Shown piece by piece: positions 1 to 5,385 of a stretch of DNA of 6,027 nucleotides. This DNA comes from Patescibacteria group bacterium (GTDB taxonomy: Bacteria > Patescibacteriota > Minisyncoccia > Phycocordibacterales > JANLHH01): positions 1 through 6,027 of the forward strand of contig JANLHH010000007.1 of the NCBI GenBank assembly GCA_024654605.1. Direction: 5' to 3'. The notes beneath the pieces are model-generated. The model was not told where the DNA came from. It saw nothing but the letters and a program-made list of their open reading frames with translations, and ran no database searches. The position numbers and the translations under genes are program-made. Position 1 is the stretch's first letter; every line of letters starts with the position of its first letter.

Positions 1-4
1 TGTG

Positions 5-11
5 TTATAAT
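5..11 (+). promoter_or_regulatory. extended -10 promoter element of the GH1 gene (likely leaderless)
   Basis: A perfect TATAAT occupies bases 6-11 and is preceded by TGT at 3-5, which gives the extended -10 form TGnTATAAT. Only eight bases separate it from the ATG at 20, so a transcript starting about seven to nine bases downstream would begin at or next to the start codon and have no leader. No Shine-Dalgarno sequence is present in the 19 bases available. The -35 region lies outside the window. A second gene (3835) has nearly the same layout, which supports the reading. Confidence 0.6.
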
Positions 12-19
12 TTTTAATA

Positions 20-1273
20 ATGGAAAAAATATTACAATTTCCGAAGGGATTCCTCTGGGGTGCGGCAACATCCGCGCATCAAGTGGAAGGAGGAAACACG
101 AATGACTGGTCGGAATGGGAAAAAAAACACGCAGAACGTTTTGCCGGGGAGGCAAAAAATCACTGGGAATCATGGCAACAAGAGCGATTTCCCGAAATGT
201 TTGACCCTGCGAATTATATTTCCGGCCACGCGACCGATCACTATAATCGCTACGAAGAAGATTTTGATATTGCCAAATCACTCGGACACAACGCCCATCG
301 GTTCTCCATTGAATGGTCGCGTATTGAACCGGAGGAAGGGAAGTTTGATGAAAAAGAGATTGCACATTATCGTCAGGTGCTCCAAGCGCTTAAAAAGCGC
401 AGCTTGGAGCCGTTCGTGACGATTTGGCACTGGCCGCTACCACTGTGGCTTTCGGAGAAAGGAGGGTGGGAAGCACCCGGAGCGACGATGTATTTTGAGC
501 GGTATGCGGCGAAACTCGCGGCGGTGTTCAAAGATGAGGTACGCTTCTGGATCACGATCAATGAATCGCAAATATACGCGCTTCATGGGTACACCACAGG
601 GGAGTGGCCTCCGGGAAAAACAAACGTATTCCTCTATTTTTTGATTGTTCATAAACTCATTAATGCGCACAAAAAGGCGTACCAAGCAATCAAGGCGATA
701 GCCCCCGAGGCCAACGTAGGGATTGCAACTCATAATATTTATTTTGAAGCGCACAAGAATACGTTTATTAATAGAATGTTAAAAAAAGCGGTTGACTGGT
801 GGTGGAATGATTATTTTTTAAATAAAATTTCGCGTCATCAGGATTTTGTCGGTCTCAACAATTATCTCCACAACCGAATAGATTACGGTTTTAATAAGAA
901 TGAAAACATGAAAGTTTCCGACATGGGATGGGAGCTGTATCCTGAAGCACTCTTCCATACTCTGATGGGCCTCAAAAAATATAAGGTGCCCGTGTACGTC
1001 ATGGAAAGCGGGTTGGCGGATGCGGATGATTCCCGCCGCGAATGGTTTATTAAAGCGCTTCTTGAGCAGGTGTATCGTGCCAACAAAAGCGGCGTGGATG
1101 TAAGAGGATTTTTATATTGGTCGCTTCTGGATAATTTTGAATGGGATAAGGGGTTTTGGCCCCGATTTGGACTGGTAGCAATTGATTATGAGACATTGGA
1201 GCGGAAGATTCGCCCGAGCGCCCGAGCGTACGCGGAGATTTGCAGATCAAATTCTCTCATTCAAAAAGAATAA
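20..1273 (+). CDS. glycoside hydrolase family 1 beta-glycosidase
   Basis: This is a retaining beta-glycosidase of family GH1 (417 residues, clan GH-A barrel). Such enzymes hydrolyse beta-glucosides, beta-galactosides or related disaccharides and aryl glycosides in the cytoplasm. There is no signal peptide. Family landmarks run in order: FPKGFLWGAATSAHQVEG (residues 7-24), with Q21 in the -1 sugar site; RFSIEWSRIEPEEG (94-107); HWPLPLW (137-143), a form resembling archaeal GH1 enzymes; TINES (179-183), with acid/base E182; GLNNY (278-282); VMESG (327-331), with nucleophile E329; and WSLLDNFEW (367-375), with sugar-binding E374. Both catalytic glutamates are present. Two oddities are NES in place of the near-universal NEP, and ESG in place of ENG. 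The protein is somewhat shorter than the usual 440-480 residues, mainly between the acid/base and the nucleophile. The start is fixed by the conserved N-terminal FPKGFLWG block. It is the first gene of a three-gene unit. Family assignment is firm; the substrate is not. Confidence 0.96.
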   Translation: MEKILQFPKGFLWGAATSAHQVEGGNTNDWSEWEKKHAERFAGEAKNHWESWQQERFPEMFDPANYISGHATDHYNRYEEDFDIAKSLGHNAHRFSIEWSRIEPEEGKFDEKEIAHYRQVLQALKKRSLEPFVTIWHWPLPLWLSEKGGWEAPGATMYFERYAAKLAAVFKDEVRFWITINESQIYALHGYTTGEWPPGKTNVFLYFLIVHKLINAHKKAYQAIKAIAPEANVGIATHNIYFEAHKNTFINRMLKKAVDWWWNDYFLNKISRHQDFVGLNNYLHNRIDYGFNKNENMKVSDMGWELYPEALFHTLMGLKKYKVPVYVMESGLADADDSRREWFIKALLEQVYRANKSGVDVRGFLYWSLLDNFEWDKGFWPRFGLVAIDYETLERKIRPSARAYAEICRSNSLIQKE

Positions 1274-1274
1274 T

Positions 1275-2252
1275 ATGATCAGTTGGGTATATATTGCCAT
1301 TATCGCGTACTTTCTCACGGCTCTTAATTCCGTTGTTGATAAGTATTTGTTGGGACGCTCCATTCCGCATCCTGTTGCGTATGCGTTTTATGTGGGCGTG
1401 TTCAGCATCTTTACGATAATCCTTACGCCGTTCGGTTTCCTGTGGCCCGGATGGGTACAATTTGGCGCGGCTCTTTTTGTCGGTATCGTGTTTCTTTTGG
1501 CGCTTATTTCGTTTTTTGCCGCACTGAAGGCGGATGAAGCGTCGCGTATGGTTTCCATTGTCGGTGGCATTACGCCGATCTTTATTCTTATTTTGTCCAC
1601 GGTCATATTCGGGGACAGCCTCAAGGGAAATGAATATTATGCGCTCGCCTTTCTTGTCTTAGGAACAGTGGTTATTTCCGCGCGGCGCAATCGCGCGTGC
1701 AGTATTTTTCAGCTGAACAAGCATGAATGCGCGCGCAGTACGGAACTCGCGATCCTTGCGGCGCTCTTTTTCGCACTCTTCTTTATTTCCGCGCGATTTG
1801 TCTTTGACAATCAAGAGTTTATTTCCGGATTTATCTGGACACGTATCGGGAGTTTTCTTGCGGCATTTTTATTGCTCTTGATACCAAGCAATAGAAGACT
1901 TATTTTCAATACGACAAAAAAAGTAGGCGCAAAAATGGGAGGATTATTTATTGCAAATAAAGCGTTGGCCGGATTTGCATTCTTGATGCTTAATTACGCG
2001 ATTGCTATTGGGAATGTTACGCTGGTGAACGCTCTTGAAGGAGTGAAATATCTGTTTCTTTTGTTGCTCGTGTTTATCATTTCAAAATTTCGTCCCACCA
2101 TATTGCAAGAAGAAACGACACCTTTAATTTTACTGCAAAAGGGCATCGCCATTGCGCTTATTTTTTTAGGAATATTACTCTTGTCCGGGATGTCATTGGC
2201 CGATCTATGGGATACGTTATCATCTCTTAATCCTTATCACAATGCGGTTTAA
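1275..2252 (+). CDS. EamA/DMT-superfamily transporter, ten helices
   Basis: This is an inner-membrane protein of 325 residues. About ten hydrophobic helices lie near residues 4-22, 33-52, 62-82, 90-111, 118-135, 157-176, 184-203, 222-241, 248-270 and 287-305. They form two five-helix halves, as in EamA-domain drug/metabolite transporters. Each half has the typical fourth-helix signature: EASRMVSIVGGITPIF (residues 88-103), and NVTLVNALEGVKYLF (247-261). EamA proteins export or import small metabolites and some carry sugars or lipid-linked sugars; the substrate here cannot be read. The start is at 1275, one base after the GH1 stop. A longer in-frame start at 1182 would add 31 charged, non-conserved residues inside the GH1 gene and is rejected. 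No Shine-Dalgarno sequence is visible, so translational coupling with GH1 is likely. Its last 11 bases overlap the next gene. Fold assignment is good; role in sugar uptake is inferred from the neighbours. Confidence 0.85.
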   Translation: MISWVYIAIIAYFLTALNSVVDKYLLGRSIPHPVAYAFYVGVFSIFTIILTPFGFLWPGWVQFGAALFVGIVFLLALISFFAALKADEASRMVSIVGGITPIFILILSTVIFGDSLKGNEYYALAFLVLGTVVISARRNRACSIFQLNKHECARSTELAILAALFFALFFISARFVFDNQEFISGFIWTRIGSFLAAFLLLLIPSNRRLIFNTTKKVGAKMGGLFIANKALAGFAFLMLNYAIAIGNVTLVNALEGVKYLFLLLLVFIISKFRPTILQEETTPLILLQKGIAIALIFLGILLLSGMSLADLWDTLSSLNPYHNAV

Positions 2253-3273
2253 ACGCCTTACAGTCATTTTAGTACTTGTGCTCATTTTCGTGATCGCTGT
2301 TTTGGCATTTTCGCTGAAACAACCTCCGAGCGCGACTGGCGTAGAACGTTGGGGTGTAACGTTTTCGCACCAATTCGGGACTTATCTTGGGATTGACTGG
2401 CGTGAAGCGTACATCGCCATGCTTGATGAATTAAAACCGCCGATCGTACGACTGCCATTTTATTGGAATGATATTGAAAAAGACGAAGGAAAATTTGATT
2501 TTGAAATATACGATTTTCTGGTTGATGAGGCTGAAAAACGAGGAGTGGAACTTACACTTGTCGTAGGCATTCGGGTGCCGCGGTGGCCGGAATGTCATAT
2601 CCCGCTTTGGGCGGAAAACTTGCCGGTTGCAGAGCAAAAAGAAGAAGTCAAAGACGTTATTGTTGCTGTTGTTGAAAGATACAAGCAGAGAAAAAGTGTA
2701 ACGACATGGCAGGTGGAGAACGAGCCATTTCTCCCATTCTTTGGAGAGTGCCCGCCGCCGGATGGCGATCAGGTTGATGAGGAAATTAAGATCGTGCGCT
2801 TTCTTGACCCGAGCCGCCCTGTTTTGGTGACCGACAGCGGAGAACTTTCCACATGGTTGTCTGCCGCCAAAAGAGGAGATATATTCGGAACGACCATGTA
2901 CCGCATTGTGTGGAGCAATACATTCAGTCCGTACTTTGGATTTATTGACTATCATCTACCCCCCAAATTTTTCTGGCTTAAAGCAAACATCGTCCATTTA
3001 TTCTTCGGCAATGATAAGCGGATCATCAATGTGGAATTGCAGGCGGAGCCGTGGAATGCAGATTTTTATCAAGGTGTTTCAAAAAATCTTGACGCAAACT
3101 CGCCATCAATGAATCTTCCGCAGTTTTATGACAACATAGAATACGCGCGCGACGTGGGATTTCCTGACGTTTATTTGTGGGGTGTTGAGTGGTGGTATGT
3201 GATGAAAAAAGAATTTGATGATCCTCGTTTTTGGGAAGCGGCAAAGGATGTTATTGCGACTTCTTCACACTAG
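2242..3273 (+). CDS. membrane-anchored clan GH-A glycosidase, family unassigned
   Basis: This 343-residue protein has a short basic N-terminus (MRFKR) and one hydrophobic helix at about residues 7-25. No lipobox is visible, so it is probably an uncleaved signal anchor with the catalytic domain outside the membrane. The rest has the layout of a GH-A (beta/alpha)8 glycosidase: VRLPFYWNDIEKDEGKFDF (69-87), RVPRWPECHIPLWA (111-124), WQVENEP (156-162), NVELQAEPW (263-271) and YLWGVEWW (311-318). By analogy with clan GH-A, E161 of NEP at the end of strand 4 is the acid/base, and E265 at the end of strand 7 the likely nucleophile. E269 is the alternative. It resembles GH5, GH39 and GH42 in parts but I cannot place it in one. 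The ATG at 2242 overlaps the transporter by 11 bases and directly precedes the basic plus hydrophobic leader, which supports this start. It is the last gene of the cassette, ahead of a terminator. Confidence 0.8.
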   Translation: MRFKRLTVILVLVLIFVIAVLAFSLKQPPSATGVERWGVTFSHQFGTYLGIDWREAYIAMLDELKPPIVRLPFYWNDIEKDEGKFDFEIYDFLVDEAEKRGVELTLVVGIRVPRWPECHIPLWAENLPVAEQKEEVKDVIVAVVERYKQRKSVTTWQVENEPFLPFFGECPPPDGDQVDEEIKIVRFLDPSRPVLVTDSGELSTWLSAAKRGDIFGTTMYRIVWSNTFSPYFGFIDYHLPPKFFWLKANIVHLFFGNDKRIINVELQAEPWNADFYQGVSKNLDANSPSMNLPQFYDNIEYARDVGFPDVYLWGVEWWYVMKKEFDDPRFWEAAKDVIATSSH

Positions 3274-3278
3274 AAAAG

Positions 3279-3301
3279 TTGCCAAGGGTAACCCTTGGCA
3301 A
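3279..3301. repeat. perfect 23-base inverted repeat between convergent genes
   Basis: TTGCCAAGGG (3279-3288) is followed by TAA and then CCCTTGGCAA (3292-3301). The outer T and A of the TAA also pair as DNA, giving 11-base arms about a single central A. It begins six bases after the GH-A stop codon. On the + strand it is followed by AAACAAAAAAA and on the - strand by CTTTTC, so it lacks the long T tract of an intrinsic terminator. It may be a hairpin that stabilises the 3' end of a transcript, an auxiliary terminator, or an operator. Confidence 0.8.
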
Positions 3302-3306
3302 AACAA

Positions 3307-3335
3307 AAAAACCGAGCTGGAAAAGCTCGGTTTTT
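3307..3335. terminator. bidirectional intrinsic terminator between convergent genes
   Basis: AAAAACCGAGCT (3307-3318) pairs with AGCTCGGTTTTT (3324-3335) around the five-base loop GGAAA. The GC-rich core CCGAGC/GCTCGG is flanked by an A run on one side and T5 on the other. It can therefore terminate the + strand glycosidase cassette ending at 3273 and, read in reverse, with seven T in a row, the - strand gene ending at 3348. Confidence 0.92.
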
Positions 3336-3347
3336 ACAATGTATATC

Positions 3348-3716
3348 TCACAAAGTGGGAGGAACTGCGGCAACCCGAATAAATTTTTCCAGGATCTTTT
3401 GAACGTCGCCTTCGTTGCAGTATTGCCATACCCATAAGGTATCGTATTGACCGGGAGTCCAAAATTCTTCTCTTCTTATGTAGAAACATTTTGTTCCGAT
3501 CACTACTTGATAGTTCATTGTGCCGTCACGAGACTTGCCTGTACCAACCACTCGCAACCATTTACCGATTAAGTGGCAAACGCAAGATTGTTCAGGTGAG
3601 TGAATCTCGCACACGCACCTTTTAATGAAGACAAAATGATGAATTATTGACGAAATATCTTCCGGATGAGTTGAGACTAATCGCAACGTTGTGCGGTATT
3701 TTTGCGCCTGTAACAT
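3348..3716 (-). CDS. cysteine-rich small protein of unknown function
   Basis: I do not recognise this 122-residue protein. It has six cysteines (C34, C36, C45, C47, C77, C100). Four of them form two CVC pairs eight residues apart (RCVCEIHSPEQSCVC, 33-47), with H39 between and H48 just after, which could make a metal site. The C-terminal half contains an aromatic stretch, EEFWTPGQYDTLWVWQY (83-99). No signal peptide or membrane segment is obvious, so it is probably cytoplasmic. Support for a real gene is mostly from context: a promoter at 3747-3775, AGGGAG six bases before the ATG, and a terminator just past its stop. It is transcribed convergently to the glycosidase cassette and divergently from the membrane operon. 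The canonical Shine-Dalgarno sequence is unlike most of its neighbours. Existence is likely; function is unknown. Confidence 0.7.
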   Translation of the reverse strand: MLQAQKYRTTLRLVSTHPEDISSIIHHFVFIKRCVCEIHSPEQSCVCHLIGKWLRVVGTGKSRDGTMNYQVVIGTKCFYIRREEFWTPGQYDTLWVWQYCNEGDVQKILEKFIRVAAVPPTL

Positions 3717-3722
3717 GGGAAT

Positions 3723-3728
3723 CTCCCT
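3723..3728 (-). promoter_or_regulatory. Shine-Dalgarno site of the cysteine-rich gene
   Basis: Read on the - strand, AGGGAG lies six bases before the ATG that begins at 3716. It is the only canonical Shine-Dalgarno sequence at a gene start in the window, and it fixes this start codon. The adjacent bases form GGGAGATTCCC, so a very short hairpin could partly cover the site. Confidence 0.65.
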
Positions 3729-3746
3729 ATGTATTTCCTAAATAAA

Positions 3747-3775
3747 ATGATACCCAGGGATACATTATCTGTCAA
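3747..3775 (-). promoter_or_regulatory. sigma70-type promoter of the cysteine-rich gene
   Basis: On the - strand the sequence reads TTGACA (3775-3770), a 17-base spacer and TATCAT (3752-3747). The -35 box is perfect, the spacing is optimal and the -10 box has one mismatch. A start about seven bases downstream would give a leader of roughly 24 bases containing the Shine-Dalgarno site. The spacer contains CCC-T-GGG, a possible but unproven repressor site. Confidence 0.8.
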
Positions 3776-3795
3776 TGCTTGCATGAGTCTGGAGG

Positions 3796-3825
3796 TTGCT
3801 TTTTTGGTTTAATACCATTTATAAT
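3796..3825 (+). promoter_or_regulatory. promoter of the membrane redox operon (likely leaderless)
   Basis: A perfect TATAAT sits at 3820-3825. Eighteen bases upstream is TTGCTT (3796-3801), a partial -35 box matching at TTG. Nine bases separate the -10 box from the ATG at 3835, so the transcript probably starts at or within a few bases of the start codon. There is no Shine-Dalgarno sequence in between. The -35 box lies 20 bases from that of the divergent - strand promoter, so the two may share regulation or compete for polymerase. Confidence 0.7.
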
Positions 3826-3834
3826 GTTGAGAAT

Positions 3835-4056
3835 ATGTTGAAGAAATTTTTAATGAGAAAAATGATGAAGTCCCAGTTGAAAAATGTGCCCCAAGATCAG
3901 CAGGAGAAGATACTGAAAGCAGTTGAGGAAAATCCCGACCTGTTTCAAAATATTGGCCTAGAGATACAGGCAAAGATGAAGGAAGGGAAGGATCAGATGT
4001 CCGCAACGATGGAGGTTATACACAATCACCAAGAGGAACTGCGCGGCATAATGTGA
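3835..4056 (+). CDS. small methionine-rich helical protein, unknown function
   Basis: This 73-residue soluble protein has no family that I can name. The N-terminus is basic (MLKKFLMRKMMKSQLK, 1-16). It is followed by helices rich in K, E, Q and M: VPQDQQEKILKAVEENPDLFQNIGLE divides near residues 18-43, and a second helix runs about 44-70. Eight of 73 residues are methionine. The amphipathic basic N-terminus could touch the membrane surface or nucleic acid. I chose ATG 3835 over the in-frame TTG at 3796 because the longer start would lie on the -35 box and translate through the TATAAT. It is first in a five-gene operon, ends in tandem stops TGA TAG, and lies 12 bases before the next gene, so a role with the membrane proteins is inferred. 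Confidence 0.72.
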   Translation: MLKKFLMRKMMKSQLKNVPQDQQEKILKAVEENPDLFQNIGLEIQAKMKEGKDQMSATMEVIHNHQEELRGIM

Positions 4057-4068
4057 TAGCATTTAACT

Positions 4069-4572
4069 ATGGAGTGGCACACTTTTCTGGTAGTCGTTCA
4101 TATTATAGGAACCGCTCTTGGTGTCGGTGGAGCGACCTTTGCGGAAATTTTTCTCCTCAAAGCGGTGCGAGATGGGGAGATTGATCCCATTGAAAGTAGT
4201 TTTATGCAAGTAACCTACCGCATCGTACGGGTGGGGTTGGCGCTTTTAGTGCTTTCCGGTTTCGGATTCCTTATTTTGTATCGCTTCACCGATCTGGAAG
4301 CGCGTTTGTATAGCCCGCTTTTATGGTCGAAACTTACTATCGTCGTGGTGATCCTCATTAACGCCATTCTTTTGCAAACACGACGTATTCCTCTGTGGCT
4401 CGGTAGCGCGCTTTCATTTGCTTCATGGTATGCGGCAATGCTCATTATCCCACTACGGCCGGCAATCATGCCAATCACTTACCTTGAGATAATGGGGTGG
4501 TACATTGCTTTCGTCGCGATCGTCGCCCTTGCCTTGGGTATTATCAGAAAATCTCTCGGCATTAAATTTTAA
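4069..4572 (+). CDS. five-helix membrane protein, loosely CopD/DUF2214-like
   Basis: This 167-residue integral membrane protein has about five helices, near residues 5-29, 48-71, 84-103, 106-128 and 140-160. The first helix carries VVHIIGTALGVGGATFAE (9-26), with H11 followed by a glycine-rich stretch. That pattern recalls the His-Gly first helix of CopD-type and DUF2214-type membrane proteins, some of which bind copper or heme. The resemblance is by eye only, and the protein has just two histidines (H4, H11), so cofactor binding would need a partner. K88 and N98 lie in the third helix. The start follows the preceding tandem stop closely and has no Shine-Dalgarno sequence. The next gene begins two bases after its stop, which implies co-translation and perhaps a complex with the two following membrane proteins. 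Confidence 0.8.
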   Translation: MEWHTFLVVVHIIGTALGVGGATFAEIFLLKAVRDGEIDPIESSFMQVTYRIVRVGLALLVLSGFGFLILYRFTDLEARLYSPLLWSKLTIVVVILINAILLQTRRIPLWLGSALSFASWYAAMLIIPLRPAIMPITYLEIMGWYIAFVAIVALALGIIRKSLGIKF

Positions 4573-4574
4573 AC

Positions 4575-5030
4575 ATGAGCACATTTCTTGGATACATGCT
4601 TGTCGCGCACATTGTTCTGGGTCTTATCGGTATCGGGGCGTTCTACGCGGTGTGGATGGGGCTTTTAAAAAAAGTTCCGAAGTTTGCCTTTTTGTTCCGG
4701 TCGTCCTTGCTTGGTTTTCTTTCTTTCATCACCTCATGGCTTGCCGGTGGATATTATTACGTGGAACATTACGGGGGGGCGGTAAAACCCATCATCAAGG
4801 CAGGAGAATACCCATGGGCACATTCGGTGGTCATGGAAACGAAAGAACACCTTTTCCTATTCCTTCCAATTCTTGCCGCTCTCGTTTTCCTTTCATTGGC
4901 ACTTTTGAAAGAGACCGCGCTTGAAAATCAAGGGATTAGAAAGGCGCTTGCCTCTATCGCGGGATTTATTGTCATCATGGGTATCGCGATTACTCTCGGA
5001 GGAATATTAATATCGGGCGCAGCAAGATAA
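4575..5030 (+). CDS. four-helix membrane protein with membrane-proximal histidines
   Basis: This is a 151-residue membrane protein with helices near residues 5-30, 39-62, 91-112 and 122-147. Its four histidines are all in or near the bilayer: H12 inside helix 1, H65 just after helix 2 (YYYVEHYGG, 61-68), and H83 and H92 in the loop leading into helix 3 (WAHSVVMETKEHLFLF, 81-96). A four-helix bundle with paired histidines is a usual way of holding heme b, and H12 with one of the others could form such a pair. This is inference; I see no named cytochrome motif. The start is two bases after the preceding stop, with no Shine-Dalgarno sequence, so translation is probably coupled. Being in the middle of three consecutive small membrane genes and upstream of a flavodoxin-fold reductase suggests electron transfer. 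It is not recognised as a described family. Confidence 0.8.
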   Translation: MSTFLGYMLVAHIVLGLIGIGAFYAVWMGLLKKVPKFAFLFRSSLLGFLSFITSWLAGGYYYVEHYGGAVKPIIKAGEYPWAHSVVMETKEHLFLFLPILAALVFLSLALLKETALENQGIRKALASIAGFIVIMGIAITLGGILISGAAR

Positions 5031-5040
5031 CTTCACCTCT

Positions 5041-5364
5041 ATGGATAAAAGACTAAAAATCGTCAATTCGTTTATTACAGGGGCCATCGTTGCAAGCGTA
5101 TTCATTGCCGCGGCAACGATCGGCGGGGAATTATACAAACCGTTCAAAGATTGGCTCGCAGGAACATTTTATCATCATTGGGTGGGGAAAGGCGTCCTTG
5201 CGGTTGCGATTTTCTTGCTAGTGGCTTTCATGCACGGATTGATCATAAAAAATTCAACCGAAGATCGCGTGCGCAAGCACCTCTTTATACTTTTAGGTGT
5301 TCTTGTGGTTTCTTCATTATCCATCTTGCTCTTTTTTCTGTATGAGTTTAATATAAGGCATTAA
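5041..5364 (+). CDS. three-helix membrane protein with HHW motif
   Basis: This 107-residue membrane protein has helices near residues 9-29, 48-70 and 80-102. Between helices 1 and 2 is a conserved-looking amphipathic stretch, ELYKPFKDWLAGTFYHHWVG (30-49), with adjacent H45 and H46. H65 lies within helix 2 (AFMHGLII, 62-69), H80 at the start of helix 3, and H107 is the last residue. H45/H46 and H65 are on opposite ends of helix 2, so they would face different sides of the membrane if each binds a ligand. The gene begins ten bases after the preceding stop, without a Shine-Dalgarno sequence. It is too small to act alone as a channel or pump and is likely a subunit with the two preceding membrane proteins. 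Function is unknown; redox partner is an inference. Confidence 0.78.
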   Translation: MDKRLKIVNSFITGAIVASVFIAAATIGGELYKPFKDWLAGTFYHHWVGKGVLAVAIFLLVAFMHGLIIKNSTEDRVRKHLFILLGVLVVSSLSILLFFLYEFNIRH

Positions 5365-5385
5365 TTAAAATAAAAAAGAGAAAGT

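Noticed and set aside
437..754. 105-codon - strand frame within the GH1 gene
   Set aside because: It is opposite the GH1 catalytic region and has no supporting signals or recognisable protein features.
1182..1274. Longer start for the EamA transporter inside the GH1 gene
   Set aside because: It would add 31 charged, arginine-rich residues before a normal first helix; they are out-of-frame translation of the GH1 C-terminus. The ATG at 1275 directly follows the GH1 stop.
2431..2955. 174-codon open frame on the - strand
   Set aside because: It is antisense to the conserved GH-A barrel motifs, shows no recognisable fold, promoter or ribosome site, and is best explained as a shadow.
3279..3301. 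The 23-base palindrome as the primary terminator
   Set aside because: No T tract follows on the + strand and only four T on the - strand; the CCGAGC hairpin at 3307-3335 with T5 fits far better.
3796..3834. TTG start giving 13 more residues to the Met-rich small protein
   Set aside because: The TTG lies on the -35 box and the extension would be translated through a perfect TATAAT, which could not be in the mRNA from that promoter.
3274..3834. tRNA, CRISPR array, riboswitch or mobile-element ends in the region between the two operons
   Set aside because: No cloverleaf, spaced direct repeats, recognisable riboswitch core, transposase fragments or target-site duplications were found; the stretch is accounted for by hairpins, the orphan gene and promoters.
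4047..4052. CATAAT as an internal -10 box for the five-helix membrane gene
   Set aside because: It has no paired -35 box that I can see and lies within the end of the upstream gene of a tight operon, so chance is likely.
4505..4924. 139-codon + strand frame across two membrane genes
   Set aside because: It spans the junction of two well-formed membrane proteins in another frame and gives a composition with no helices or motifs, so it is a shadow.
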